This document shows positions 21,189-33,714 of a DNA stretch of 64,000 nt, piece by piece. Each line of letters begins with the position of its first letter. Position 1 is the stretch's first letter. The notes under the pieces are model-generated. The model did no database searches, was not told the origin of the DNA, and saw nothing but the letters and a program-made list of their open reading frames with translations. Made by a program: the position numbers and the translations under genes. The stretch is from Blepharisma japonicum (lineage: Eukaryota > Ciliophora > Heterotrichea > Heterotrichida > Blepharismidae). Location: the NCBI GenBank assembly GCA_949751835.1, contig CATKHK010000006.1, positions 620,001-684,000 on the forward strand, in the 5' to 3' direction.

Positions 21189-22685
21189 TTAATTAAAGGT
21201 AAATTGGCAGCGAATTAGATATCGCAGCTTTATTTGTCCGATATCGTAGACTATATATTCATTATACCGGAGCTCTGATTGAGCAGCTTGAGGATTTTCT
21301 TTTAGATTCCCAGTATAAAGGGAAACTCCTGGGTAAACTTCGAATTCGTCTGTAGGACTGGTTCGGCCGACACCTATAACACTGTGACAAGGAGAAGGAG
21401 GACACTTGAAAGATTTTGCTTTGAGAACTTGATGAGGGTTGCCAAGGGCTACTTCGCAGAGAAGGAGGATCCCTTCAGGAGAGCTTTGAGTTGCGTTACA
21501 GTACATTGCAGATTTTGATGATAAATCTGCAAGATAAATCCCTTTTCCAAACATATAGCCGCTGGAAGGAGCTTCTTTTGGAGCGATTCTTAGGCCTTGT
21601 GATAGAATACCAACGATATTTGTGATTCTAGAGCCATGTCATAATAGTTTTTTGTTAGGAAGTCTTGAAAAAGATCAATATCTTGAAGACTCATTTTCTC
21701 TATCAATTTCAAAAGCCTGTACCACTTCCATATGGAAATTATGTGACGGCGCATGTGTACTATCAATCCATCCTTGCAAAGTCCCTTTAAACTCATTAGA
21801 CACCGCACTTATTCTGCATTTTAATTGAGAATAATACACATCTAAAGGATTTCTCGTCTCCAAAAGCTTCAAACTTCTCATAGATAGTGAATTGGCAATC
21901 TCTAAGTCCAAAAGTGTATCTAAAAGTGCCAATTTTTCTTTTACTTTCGGGACACGATTGATTGGTGGTGGTCTTTTCATGCCAAAATTCTGAGGAATGT
22001 TTGTATAGAAATCATTTGTCAATTCTAAAATTTTAGATTCCCTGTTACTTGTTGTCAAAACTTGGTAGATTTCTCGTAAAATTTTGTAGCCTTTTTGTAT
22101 TTGGGATTTGCTTAATTGACCTAAAGGGCATTGGTCAGGGTCTAAATTTAATTCTCTCATTGTTCTTTTCATGCGATCAAAATCCCATATAAATTCCATT
22201 AAATTAGCAACCTCTGTATCACATTCAATGGGGAAGCTTTTAGCTTTTTCTACTAATTCGCGGCGCTTTTTCTCAAACCTTATATGTGATTCTAATTTTT
22301 TGCTATCAGATTGAACTTCGACAAGTACGTATTTTCCTTCCGCGCGATTGAATTCAGTCCCCCATTCATTTTTGGTTTTTTGGTGGAATTTTTTTTTGAA
22401 TTCAATGATAGCTTCAGCTTTAGAAGAACAAAGACTTAAGGAAGATGCAGGGTTAGATGCACCTACTCTTCCTCACTTAGCCCAGAAATAAAACCCATTA
22501 TCTTCGAGCACCATAATCTGGTAAAATTTATTGTGGCCTTTTACTCCATATGACACATCTGTAAGATTTAACATAGCTGAATAAGGCTCTACTACTTTTG
22601 GGTTTGGCAAACCAGTTTCGAGCGATAAAGATCTATTTACAGCTGCAGGAGCTGGAGGCTCTATTTCCATTTCTGTTCCCGCCAT
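21189..22685 (-). CDS. PARP1/2/3-like poly(ADP-ribose) polymerase with WGR domain
   Basis: 498 residues with TGA as Trp. Order: short tail; WGR domain (about 50-150, FYFWAKWGRVGASN, the first Trp of WGR encoded after a TGA); PARP regulatory helical domain (about 170-310, PLGQLSKSQIQKGYKIL); catalytic domain to the C-terminus. The H-Y-E triad is present: LLWHGSR (His350), SKSAMYC (Tyr395), RYNEYIVYD (Glu476), so poly-ADP-ribose synthesis from NAD is predicted. There are no zinc fingers, so it is built like PARP2/3 and likely acts at DNA breaks in the nucleus. It sits 8 nt upstream of taxilin. PARP-type fingers do occur in this window, but in the F-box family at 44-53 kb. Confidence 0.95.
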
Positions 22686-22770
22686 TATGAATATTTATAA
22701 AGTTATGTTTAATGATATTGATCTATTGCATTTAAAATATTGATTTGTGAAAAGATAGAACAAGGAATTT

Positions 22771-23720
22771 TTACTCTTTTCTAGGCTCTTTATCTTGCGA
22801 GTATTTTTGATCCAAAAATTTTTGAGAATTTTGGTATTTTTTTTTCATACCTGAATTTTCAGTAAGCTTGAAAATTCTTTCTTTTACTTTCAGCTCATCT
22901 AATCTTGTCAAAAGATTTTTTGATAAAACTTTGACCCCTTCCACATTTCTCTTCCTTAATTTTTGAAATAAAATGAAGTTATCAATTCATATTCTTCTTT
23001 GATATAATTGGCAGCCTTTTAAAAATGAAGAAAATTCTTTTCAGTTTAACTCAAAGCCAGTCGCTAAAAGTTTTTCTAATTTCTTTTTCTTCGTCATTTA
23101 TTAAAAAGCCTTTTTTCTGTAAATCAGCTAGCCTTTCTCTATTTAGCAGAAATTAAAATTTGGGACTGGGTTGAAATTTTGCCTTTATTTCTTATAAAAT
23201 TTCTAATTTTGGCTAATAAAATTTATCTTGAATTAATTGTTTGATAGTTACTTTAGAGTGTTCTTTTATTTTCTTTTGAATAATCTACATTCTCGAAGTT
23301 TCACAAATCGACTTTAGGTTTTAAAAATCAACCGAATTCACTTTTGTCTTATCAAACCGATTTTCTAGATAGTAGTTAATATTTTGCTCTCATTAGTGTA
23401 AAATTGTTGCAAGATTTTCTTCTATTATGAAAAAAATCTCTTGTAATGATCTAAAGTATTTAATTCTTCAAGAAATTTTTCTTGATAAAGGATTGCAAGA
23501 GTAAGTTCTTCTTTTTGAAGTAGAGCATTTTTGTAGAAAGTTTTCTGCTTGAATTATAAGGGAATAACACAATACAAAGAATTGCCACTCTATTATTCTC
23601 TCTTCAAGGCTGCCTTTTATAGACAGTCTATACACGTTAGCCTGTTTTTCATATAATACGATGGGCACGATCCACAGTTTGGAAATCAGTTTGTGGATTA
23701 TAATTAGAATCTGCACAACT
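22771..23720 (-). pseudogene. Decayed ISWI/SNF2-type chromatin remodelling ATPase
   Basis: Minus-strand remnants in several frames. At 23640-23720 there is SNYNPQTDFQTVDRAHRI, then after a frameshift KQANVYRLSIKGSLEERIIE, which are helicase motifs V-VI and the post-helicase segment (DRAHRIGQ, VYRL--GT-EERI). Further on (23150-22771) LADLQKKGFLINDEEKEIRK and, in another frame, LLATGFELNWKEFSSFLKGCQLY match the HAND-SANT region of ISWI (LLNEGFSTWTKRDFNQFIKA). Frameshifts and a short terminal frame ending TAA at 22771 show that it is broken. The ATPase lobe 1 is absent. A full-length source gene presumably exists elsewhere. Confidence 0.78.
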
Positions 23721-23849
23721 AAATTTATACATAATGCCTAGTCTAGTTTACAAGAGAAAAACAATATATTGCAGTCCTGCCATATTAAATACCTCTATCA
23801 TTTATTCTCTTTCATTTATATCTATTAAAATCCCAAAAAAATAGACCAT

Positions 23850-24498
23850 GATAGATGCGACCTTATTATTTCTATCAAGAATCATCCTACAGTTTAGGTT
23901 CTATCCAGAAAAGAATTTTCCTTGGAGTTAATAATTTTTTACAAAGACTTCATCTTGAATATACAGATGTCTTTTCTCTGTATATCTATTAACCAGCTTA
24001 TTGAGACTGAAAATTCTATTGAGAAGTCCCATACCAATCCAGTAGCTTGCTCAATGGTATAAAATTTTCGATAAATATGGCTGTTTAGGGCCCATAGTCT
24101 GGAGGGTTATTGTATGGGAAGTATAATGATGGAAACAATCTAATTTGAGAAATATCACACCCAATGTTATCAACTCAATGGAAAACTTGTAGGGAGGATG
24201 AAAAATAATGGCTCAGAATTTTTCCTTGAGCTTAAAAAATATTAAAAGGCTTGGGCTGCACTAAATCTCAGTTAACGTTTACTTAATCCTGATGTATCAT
24301 TTGCTTTATTTAGGGCAAAAACTTTTGCTCAAATTGAAGATAATTTGGGTGCTTTGTTGCTATAAAAAATCTGAATAAACTACTCTTGATAGAGATGAAG
24401 AAGTTTTTGATAATAAACCAGCTGTTGCTCTTGATTATAGAACTTTTACTTCAAATCGTCCAAGAATTTCATTCAATAAAATTTATTTATGTAATTAA
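23850..24498 (+). pseudogene. Decayed aldo-keto reductase (Kv-beta-like)
   Basis: Plus-strand fragments across frames keep the family order: GVNNFLQRLHLEYTDVF (matches SL-RL-L-YVDV), PYQSSSLLNGI, GGLLYGKYNDG (matches GLLTGKYNDG), LNPDVSFALFRAKTFAQIEDNLGAL (matches NP-VSS-I-GA---EQ--ENLGAL), and a tail with NKPAVALDYRTF. Several in-frame stops and frameshifts break it. It lies tail-to-tail with the ISWI remnant, so this 1.7-kb gap is a patch of dead genes. Confidence 0.75.
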
Positions 24499-24577
24499 TA
24501 ATCAATTTTTTATTTTTGACAAAAATTAATTTTAACTCAATATTCTGAAAATTTATAATTGTTTTAAACTTGTCAAA

Positions 24578-24898
24578 TTAATTATGCCGAGCTGCATCCT
24601 TTAATATAAATTTAGCTATTGTAATGTGTATTGCTGCTCGGCAAGGGCCAGGTGTTCCAGATTCTTCTTTTAATCCTTCCACTTCTCTAATGAATGAAGA
24701 TAATCCTAAAACTGCATCAAGCACTTTATGAGAAGTTCTTTTTTTGTATTTTTTAGTTTTGCTTTTAAATTTTATAGGATTTCCTTTTAAGTACTCTAGT
24801 TCTAAAACTCCGCAAATTTCTTCTAGATCCTTAATGATATCTCTTGGATTTGCTTTCATTCGATCAGATTTTCGCTCAGATGAAGAATCGTTTTTCAT
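24578..24898 (-). CDS. Uncharacterised 106-residue protein
   Basis: MKNDSSSERKSDR start, then helical segments with a basic patch (KFKSKTKKYKKRTSHK) and a C-terminal helix rich in Ala/Ile (CRAAIHITIAKFILKDAARHN). It is intronless with a TAA stop. No family was recognised. Codon use is like that of its neighbours. It could be a short nucleic-acid-binding protein, but that is only from charge. Confidence 0.55.
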   Translation of the reverse strand: MKNDSSSERKSDRMKANPRDIIKDLEEICGVLELEYLKGNPIKFKSKTKKYKKRTSHKVLDAVLGLSSFIREVEGLKEESGTPGPCRAAIHITIAKFILKDAARHN

Positions 24899-25000
24899 AT
24901 TGGCCTTTTTTGTTCGACTCTTTTGAATTATAACTAAATGGAATAATTCTTTAAATACATATTAAATATTTAATTTCTATCAATATTATCGTTATTATAA

Positions 25001-26554
25001 TTATTTTATATTTTGATTTTTAAGTTTTTTTGTTACAAAATCAACATTCTTCTCATTATGAGTTTGATAAGCTAAAAATTCTTCATAGTGACTTTCTAGT
25101 TTTTCCTTGCTCTGAACTTTACACACTAAAGGTAAATCATAAACAATTTCAAACTCTAAAAAAGGATGAAAAAACGCAACGGATTCATAAATTTCTTCAA
25201 TATTTTTTATATCACATGCTGCAGATATAAATCCTGAATATAGCTGCTGCACCACGCTTGCATTTCTAAAGTTTTGGGCTTCTCTGTGATCTTCTAATCC
25301 TACAGGACCTTCTTCTCCATCTCCAAAGCACAATGATATATTATTGCATTCATTTTCTTCAAAAACTGGTGGAGATTTATGATAATCTGGACCTGAATAG
25401 TATAATAAATTATAATTCGTCTGGTAAAGAAATTTACTGACCATCAAATATAGAAGCCCAGATGCTGCAATTCTTGGGGTTATTTTAGCGATTCCTATAT
25501 CAAGAACTCCAATATCCAGGACTTGCAATGATTCTCGGAATCGCTTATAAGCTTGATGGTTAGAGTATTTGAAGACAATAAACCTTTTTTCGAGCTTTTT
25601 TTGCTCTTTCTTCTTTTTTTCTGGAGGCAGGTGGTCGAAATCTTTAGGCTTGTTGTAATTTACACAACCAAAATGATACTCAACAAATTTATCCCACTGA
25701 CTCATAAGCCAGTTTGTCCAATTATATACTGTAGATGGGAAAATTTTTCAATCAAGCCTGTTCAAGATAATTTTTTCCATTATCTTAATAGCAGGCAATG
25801 AATATCCATTATCAGCTGATTTGGCTCACTCAGAAATTTTCGGCGGATAAACTTCTTCAGTTTTCGCAGCAATATACATAGCAGCCAAGCCAATTAATTG
25901 AAATTCATCTTTTTTTATTCCTTTTTGGATAGATAAAAATCTATCTACATAAGTAATCGACAGATGAAAAGTTTCGCGTTTTAGAGTAAATTCAGAGCAC
26001 ACTTCCATCATTCAGTCATATAAAATTGCACGCATAGTATTCGTTATATTATTAGCTTGAATTGACTGTAAAGCGAAAGGATTAGGCATATATTCATACT
26101 CTTTTTCAATCATAGACTTAATATAGTCTTTATTTTCTGGTTTTCATCGAGATTGTGGCGCTTTTGAAATTTCTTTAATTTCTGATGTCTCAAATTCTGG
26201 CGGTGGAGCTTGAGTACCATGAAATTCTTGAGTAAATGAATCAGACCCCTTAGGTGTTAAGATCTGTTCGTTATCAAAAATATTTTCGTCACTTGAATTA
26301 GATTTGCAAGGATAAGAAATAATTTCTAAAATTTCGTTGCATTCAAAGTCAATAGGAGAGCCACATTCGATTTCGAATTTTGTGGAAAAATTAACACTTT
26401 TATGTCTTTCTCTTAAGTGCTTTGGCTTTAAAGACTTTTTTATATTTTGCTGATAAGTGGAAGCCACGTTGTTTTCCTTTGGAATTGAAATTGTTTCTAA
26501 AGTAGATTTTCTTGAATGGCTGGGCCTTTTACTCCTTGCTTGTATTTTTTGCAT
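25001..26554 (-). CDS. Cyclin (A/E-type cyclin box)
   Basis: One 517-residue frame once two TGA codons are read as Trp. The N-terminal 135 residues are basic and Ser-rich, then MRAILYDWMMEVCSEFTL-RETFHLSITYVDRFLS (MRAIL-DW with the Trp-Met pair) opens the cyclin box. LIGLAAMYIAAKTEEVYPP carries the Lys and Glu that contact the CDK (second and fifth helices). The second fold runs about 290-420. The MRAIL-DW and -FYL-SI-YVDR-L patterns fit mitotic A/B or E cyclins. I see no clear destruction box, so E/A-like is only a guess. Role: activates a cyclin-dependent kinase in the cell cycle. Confidence 0.92.
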
Positions 26555-26757
26555 TTCAATTTCAAATTTATAGATTATTTTCTTAGCTCAAGCTTTAGGT
26601 GCGGTAATGTGCGAGTCCTGCGCATTATTTCCAAATTTAAATTATGAAATGATATGAAAATTAAACTGAATTTTTTATGGGAAGTATTTAAATGGAATTT
26701 TTTATGAAATTTCTATGCTTATCTTTATTATTAAAAAATACTTAATTAATAATTTAA

Positions 26758-29700
26758 CTATTTTTCTTCGTGAAGTGGGTCATAGTTTTTAGATTCATTT
26801 TTAACTTCATGCCCTGCTGTCGCAATATTTCTAATATCAGCCATTTCAATCTCAAGCTTACGTTGCGATTTTTTATATTTTTTATAAAAAACAATTGCAA
26901 AAGAAATAGAAAGTATAAAAATAATTATAACAACCAAAATCAGAATTATCCCAGCCCAGCTATGTGTCCAAGCTTCTTCATATGATATACTTACAGGATT
27001 ATAAGGGATTATATTCATATATCAGTTATTATATCATTCAGAGTCTCTTATGTTTTTTTCTGAAGGAGCTATAATGCCTAAAATATAAATAACTCCATTA
27101 TAGTCTTCTAAGTCAATCACATAATAAGTCTTTCCGTTATAAGTATTTCCTATAAGTTCATTGTTATCATACTGGCAAGAATAGTAAGCTCCACAAAACG
27201 AAGACCCTCCTTCATCATCATAAGGAGTAAAGTAAATTTGATAGTAAAAGTCATTGATATTTTCTATTTTTTTGCCATTTTCATATATAGGAGCTTCCCA
27301 TGTTAAATTTAGTTTATTGTTTCCTATATTATGGATTGAAATAATGCCACCATTTCCAGGAATTATTTTGGCTTCTTTTGGCTGGCCAGGTTTTCTTAAT
27401 TTTGTGAAAATTTGGTAAGTTGCCATTTTTGTTGTAGTGGTGCTGTTTAGCAGAGATACAGTGATGTAATATTTTCCTATGGCATTATTTATGATTCCAG
27501 TAATTTTTCCATCAGTTATTCTTGCTATTTCTATATCAGGCTGGCTCTGGCTAAGAATAGTCCAATTAGATGAAATTTCAAGTATAAATGAACCCTCACA
27601 AGGGATTATAAAAATTTCAAGTATTCCTTTAGAATTAACAGTAATTTCATACCTATTGGATTTTATTTCATCATCGATAGATCCGAACACAGTTATTCCT
27701 TCACTTAATACTAAGTATTCCATAGACGAAGAGCAAACTAGCTCAAATTCTCCAAAATCAGTTGCCGATTTATTTTGATTCGACATCCCATAAACAGCTA
27801 TATTAGCTTTTTTATCATAAAACTTCATCTGTATGGTATTGGTTATCCAAAAATAATCTGAAAAATTATAAGCATGATCAAAATTATTTTCCGATGGAAA
27901 ATCAGAAGAGAGAGCATTGGAATCTCCTTCAGAATAAGTATATATAATTGGCTGAAAATCGGAGCTGTAGGATCTGAAATTACAGAATATGGGGCTAGAA
28001 TCTCCACCAGTATTTTTATATGTGAAATATAATTTATCTTGAGAATTATATTCAAGGCTATATGTTTGAGGCCACCCGTCTATTAAATTAATATAGCTGT
28101 TTCTCATTGTCGCTATAATTGAATATGAAATGTCCTCTTCTCCATAAATAGCTATATAATAAAGCCCAATTTTCAAATTAGGGTCATTTTCTTTTATATG
28201 GATGTGCTTTATTTGCGAATCTTCATTAGAAGTCCATATATAACTGCTTTTGTCTACATTTTCTTCAGTATTTATATAAATATTTCCTTTCCCACTGAAT
28301 AATGTAAAGGAAATATCAATATCAGCTTTGCTAATTACTTGGAAGTATACATACTGATATTCAAGCGAACTTACCCATGAATTAAATTGTACACCATTCT
28401 GGAGAAGGATTAATGAGGAGGATGTAGTGGCAATAATGCTATACGAGCAATTAAAATTATTTGACACCACACTTATGACTAAATTGCAGAACTTACACAA
28501 GTTAGGGTCATTCTCAGATATTTTTACAGAGTATCTATCATTACTTGATATGCTTGACCATACATAACTAGAATCTGAAGGGAGTTTTTTATATATATCA
28601 TCATCTCATGACTCAGGATTTACATACAATATTGGATTTCCTGTACCAGGCGTTATTTGAATAGTTATATTATTTTTAGCAAAATTCTTGAAATAGTAAT
28701 AATTAGCACTATTGGGAAGTAAAAATCCATAATTTGGCTTTCCTTCAGCCAATCTTATGACACCATGAAAATTACTGCTTGCTGTCAAACTAAAAGTAGA
28801 TGAAAGATGCCCATAAACTCCTATGGTATAATACCCTTTCATAGTCACATTTTTTTCTTTAAAATATTTATCGCTAGCTGAAATCACAACCGTATCCCCT
28901 CCCCATTCTCTGGAATTTCAGATCGAGTTTTCCAGATCAGGTCTTTTTTCTTTCCCTTTGTTAACAAATAAATCCAGATCCTGATTACTAAGATCAGTTA
29001 AAGTAAAAATCAAACTTGTATCGTCTTTATCACAATAATAAGAAAAATACTCAAATTGATCACCGATAATGAAGCCATATTTTGCTTCAGCTTCTAAAAG
29101 GGTATAAATCTCATTTTGGTTTGCTTCTATTGTATATTCACAATTTTCCGAATTGTAGCACTGAACACCAATGAATGCAATACAAGCTCCACTTTGACAA
29201 GGTGAAAATAATTGATATTCTTTCATACTAATCTCTCTTACAAATGGATTTATCTGTGATGAAATATATTGATTAGGAAAAGATGGAGGAATCACCCAGG
29301 ATGGTGCATTAGGAGTAGCTAGGGTGCTAGAGTCTATTAAATTCATGCTAAAAGAGATATACCCTTTAGAAGTCTGGGTGCTTATTAATAGAGGCATAGA
29401 TGCTGATAATGAATAACAGTAATAGCTATATGTAGAACTATTCAGATAGGCAATTTCTGGAATACCTGATACCAGATATTTAGGCATATTCTGTTTTGAG
29501 CTTGCCTTAATTGTATAAGTGCTGTCTGAGGCTCCAAAAACTCCAATATAAATTAAGCAGGCCGGGTAGGTTTCGATACAGCGTCACTTAATATCAAAAT
29601 AGTATAAAGTAATTACGTCACTTCCAAAGAGCCTCGAAACTTCAGTAATATTATGATGATCAGATCTGAAATAAATTGTTAAATCTGGATCTCCTGTAAG

Positions 29701-31920
29701 TGCTGTGACCGAAATAGTGATTTCTGGGTAATCCTCATGAATTTGATATGCATAAAAGTTTTCTGAAGACCGAGGAACAGTATCAGTAAATGGTATATTA
29801 TCAGAAAGAATTATACCATCATCGCCAAATGACACAACAATAGAATAATCCGAAGTATTGTCATAGGAAAATTCTTTTCCATCGACTATTACAACATATG
29901 TGCCATCATACTCATATAAAAAGTCTGATGGGGAAATAGTTATAGTGTTAAATGGTGAGGTTTCACTGTTGTAGGCTATGCCACTTGAAAAAGTAGAGGA
30001 GTCTGAATTAAAATCTAATTGGCTTCCAACGAGGATTGCAAATTTCCCTGTAATAGACATTAGGGATATCTTGATAGACTTTTTTTCGTGCTTTGGGAAA
30101 TGGACTGAAAAATAGTAAATTCTTGATTTGGCTTCAGATGTGTTATAAAGGGTGTCTCTTTGAGGGTGGCCTTGGTATAGCCTAATATGTGTATGGTCAT
30201 CAAGAGTATTTATTTTTACAACAATAGTAAAAGATGATGAAAGAGGTGAGTAAACTGAAATATGGTATTCACCAACTAGCGAATCTTCAGTTTCCCCTTT
30301 AATGTATTTTATTGATTCGATCATTGATCCATAATTCCCTGAATATTTTTCATAATGATTGATACTTGGTTTTGAAATTCTGGAGGAAAAAAGATTAGGA
30401 TCGCCTGTAATAGGGGTTAATGTGAACTCCACTTGTATTGCAGCTGCATTAAATATACAATATTTGAAATATTTGTACTGATTTCCTAAAGTACTCATAA
30501 ATAGTGGTCTCCCTTCTTGCAAAAGCTGCTCTTTAGTATCATCCAATGTAGCTAAAATTGTATAGTCACTTTTTATGCTAGAATTTCCTTTAACGCCTAT
30601 AACATATCTGCAAGGGGTACTTATACTGCAAAATCCTGACTGGTGATTTATATAGATATAATCATTTCCAATTTGGTTTTTTGAAGAAAAAATTGATGGG
30701 CTATTTAGTTCTTCTTGAGAAAATTCGCAGGCTTTAAGATTCGAGGATAAACATAATTTTGCATATAAATCAGGATTTCCTGATAATACTGCAAGGTACA
30801 TAGAAATATTATAGCTAAAATTTGAAACTAAATCTATATAATGAAGTGAAATAGAATCAGGATCAGCAAAAGAAGTCATTGGAACTCCAGAGATCAGAGA
30901 AATTAAACTATCTTGATTGATTGAAGCAGCAATTCCATACGCAGAAGTAGAAAGTCCATATATTCCAATATAATAATATCCAACAGCTTTATTTACGTTT
31001 TTTCTCATCAAACTAGTAATTACCAAACTATCATTCCCTACACCATCGCTATAATAATCATAATCGTTCTTGCTTGGAATCATCCCAGCTTTTATATAGA
31101 TTTCTGCTTTCCCTGAAAACTGAGTCATAAAAATAGAAAGATCCTCATTTTCATCATCCACATAAATTGAATAATATTTAAAATCACTATGTTTTACAAT
31201 CCCATAACTGGTAGCTGAAGCTTTTAAGCTTATGGTTTCGGTTTGGTTTAAATTTAAAATAATAGAGAACTGAGAATCTTCTAATGCGACGACTGCTACT
31301 TTATAAAGAGTACTGGGAGAAGGAGAAGGGTCAGTAAAAGTTTCTCCAGTATACCATGCTGCGCTTGTGGGTAAAGTATTGTCTATTGATGGCTCTTGGC
31401 CGTTTTTTGAAACAAAAAGCTTGAAATTTCCTGAAATAAGAGAGATTTCTATAGACAATTGTGGAGAAACTGTACTTGGAGTTAAAAAGTTATAAATTTG
31501 TTGTTTTCCTTTGGGTAAAATCCCTGATAAAGCGACTCCATTAGTTAGTACAATTTCGGATACATGAGATACTGTAAGCGAATATCTGCAGTAAGTGAAG
31601 CATGAGACTGAAATATAATAATCTGTGTTTTCTGATAGTTCAGATGGTGGAATTACGACAGAGCCTACACCCCAAGTTGTACTTTTCCAGTCATAATCAT
31701 CTAGATTAGGATGGTGGCCTTTAGATACTAATAGACTTTGGCTATCTCAGTCCGAATAAGTTGTAAGGGTTAAGGCAAAATCCGAATTGGCCACTTCAGA
31801 AACGTGAAATTTATAAATCTGAGTGCCTCCTATAATAGAATTTTGGCTTCCATCAACAGTTTCTCCATCCTGTATCAATATTTGTCCTCCTATAAGTGTT
31901 AGTAAAAAGAAAAATAGCAT
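26758..31920 (-). CDS. Giant single-pass surface protein with tandem PPC-like repeats
   Basis: Six separate stretches join into one 1720-residue frame by reading five or more TGA as Trp. It has a signal peptide (MLFFFLLTLIGGQ), then about ten repeats of roughly 130-150 residues with the pattern Y-YF---, I-L---SG-PDLY, YYIGIYG--SS-Y-I-A-. This is the arrangement of PPC (pre-peptidase C-terminal) beta domains. Near the C-terminus there is a fibronectin-III-like segment (LNLTWEAPIYENG), one transmembrane helix (about 1652-1680) and a short charged tail. Repeats are well diverged, so the array is old. Role unknown; surface or cortical adhesion is inferred. Confidence 0.85.
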
Positions 31921-32232
31921 CTATAAATGATGAAAAATGATAGAGATATTTGTTTGAAATGTAGAATAATCAATAAAGATGGAAAGCTTAGACGATCATT
32001 ATTTTTCTTTTAATGCTGTATTAACTTCAATGGAGTTATTATCCTTATTTTATTTTGAGTAAAAAAAAATAAATATATTCAAGAATATGCTTGATTCATA
32101 CCAAATTATGTATCTGATCTATTCTTTTAAAAGTATTTAATACAATTTTTTATTATTTCCCTTGATATTCTGTTTTAAATTTATTATTATAATTTCGCAT
32201 CCTATTTTTCATAAATTTTTTTAAGCCTAAAA
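31921..32232. other. Intergenic, no gene seen
   Basis: About 310 nt of AT-rich DNA between two minus-strand genes. It is the promoter side of the giant surface protein gene. Nothing was recognised. Confidence 0.5.
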
Positions 32233-32832
32233 TTATTGATATCTTGCCACTTTCTGTTCCTCATGCACTTGTTGTGCTGGCATGACTGGTTGAGTTAGTG
32301 GGACTTCTCCAAGCTCTGCTTGTACTTGTATACCATGCTCTGAAGCAATTTGGTTCAAAAATTCATCGACTTGGCTTCTTGGAGCACTTGTTACAGTTGC
32401 TGTTTCTAATGACTGATTTATTGTTCCTGATACAACTTCAAAGTTTTCAAAGACGCTTTCAAACTGATTCATGGTCCTTGCAATATGCTCTGGATTCATT
32501 GATTTTAAGACAGAGTTCATTTGAGGGATAACATGGCCGAATTGTTTGGTCAATTCTTGGGTTCGGCTTGCGGAACGGAGCCGGGATTGTACAGCATCTA
32601 ATTTAGATGATAATCGCAAATAATTCAAACTTTCATTGTGGAATCTTATTGCATTTTCACCATATATCCTGGCATTGTCAATCATCCCTTTTTTAAGACT
32701 TGCGGCAGCTTTTTGTTTTTCTATGTTGCATTGCTGTTCACTTCTCTGCGATTCTTTGGCTAGTTGTTTTGATCCCATTCGGAAGTTGAAGATGGTATCT
32801 TCAAGTGTTTCTTTTGATCCTTTTCCTCCCAT
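32233..32832 (-). CDS. CHMP1/Did2-like ESCRT-III protein
   Basis: 199 residues with the Snf7-fold layout. A basic N-terminal helix pair (LEDTIFNFRMGSKQLAKESQRSEQQCNIEKQKAAASLKKG) matches CHMP1 (--LFNLKFAAKEL-R-SKKCDKEEKAEK-K-KKAI--GN). NARIYGENAIRFHNESLNYLRLSSKLDAVQSRL is also typical of CHMP1. The C-terminal acidic half has QVDEFLNQIASEHGIQV (DEL---A-EHGLEV). The MIT-interacting motif usually ending the protein (L--RL--L) is not evident; the tail ends HEEQKVARYQ. ESCRT-III proteins bend and cut membranes in endosome and cytokinesis steps. Confidence 0.93.
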   Translation of the reverse strand: MGGKGSKETLEDTIFNFRMGSKQLAKESQRSEQQCNIEKQKAAASLKKGMIDNARIYGENAIRFHNESLNYLRLSSKLDAVQSRLRSASRTQELTKQFGHVIPQMNSVLKSMNPEHIARTMNQFESVFENFEVVSGTINQSLETATVTSAPRSQVDEFLNQIASEHGIQVQAELGEVPLTQPVMPAQQVHEEQKVARYQ

Positions 32833-33273
32833 TTATACAACAACTTTATTATCAGATTAATTTAATTAGAAGACATGAAAATTGTGTTATTTTTTGTAGA
32901 TTGAAAAGTTTTGATTAATTAGTTATGCGTAATCTTTCAGATTATTTAAAAATATTTAAAAATAAAGCGCGTAGTAATTAAGCATTTTGCGAAAATATGC
33001 AAATAGAATGAGATTATGATTTTTGAGTCTGCATCAAAAATCAAATGCATAACTCTGGTGTAAGTATAAAAATTAATAAAACTTATGTTTATAACAAAAA
33101 ATTTTTCCTTTTTAAATTTTTAATTTGATTAGTCAAACTTTTCTTGATTGCTTAGGTTCTCATGAATTCATCAAGGCAAAGATTTTATGTGTAATAAGAA
33201 ATAAATAAGTTTTTCCATATAAACAGAACTAATCTAAAGATAATTTTACACGCAACGCCATAATACCAATAAA
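32833..33273. other. Divergent intergenic region, no gene seen
   Basis: About 440 nt of AT-rich sequence between the CHMP1 gene and the small gene at 33274, which point away from each other. No motif was recognised. Confidence 0.5.
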
Positions 33274-33714
33274 ATGGGAGCATTACAAGCAAAAGCTTAT
33301 TGTAATGAAGCACAAATCCAAATAAAAATCACAGAACCAGACACAGAAAATAAAGGCCCTCGCAGAATTTCTGACTTTTTTGAGGCCTTAAGCTTGGCGC
33401 AAATTCCAAATGACATAATTAATGGTTGTCAATTCAATCATTTAAATGATGGTCTTTCTCCATGTAAAGAGCCAGAAGAATTGATGAGTTCTCAAGAATC
33501 AAAAAGTAGCCGAAATAGCATGTCTCTTGAACACACCTTAAAAGACTGTTTCGGCAATATGAATTGCATCACAGACTTATGTCCACGATTTTCTTATCAA
33601 ATTGATAAGTTTAGCAATAAATTTAATAACATAGAAGGGAATTTTGTGGAAATTTTAGAAGCTGATTTTGAGGCATGTGAAGTCCCTGAAAACTGCAATG
33701 AAATGGAATTATAA
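33274..33714 (+). CDS. Uncharacterised 146-residue protein with possible N-myristoyl signal
   Basis: MGALQAKAY start allows N-myristoylation at Gly2. The rest is polar and acidic at the C-terminus (VEILEADFEACEVPENCNEMEL) with several cysteines and no known domain. It is single-exon with a TAA stop. It is not similar in sequence to the other Gly2 protein at 5098, beyond the start. Confidence 0.6.
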   Translation: MGALQAKAYCNEAQIQIKITEPDTENKGPRRISDFFEALSLAQIPNDIINGCQFNHLNDGLSPCKEPEELMSSQESKSSRNSMSLEHTLKDCFGNMNCITDLCPRFSYQIDKFSNKFNNIEGNFVEILEADFEACEVPENCNEMEL

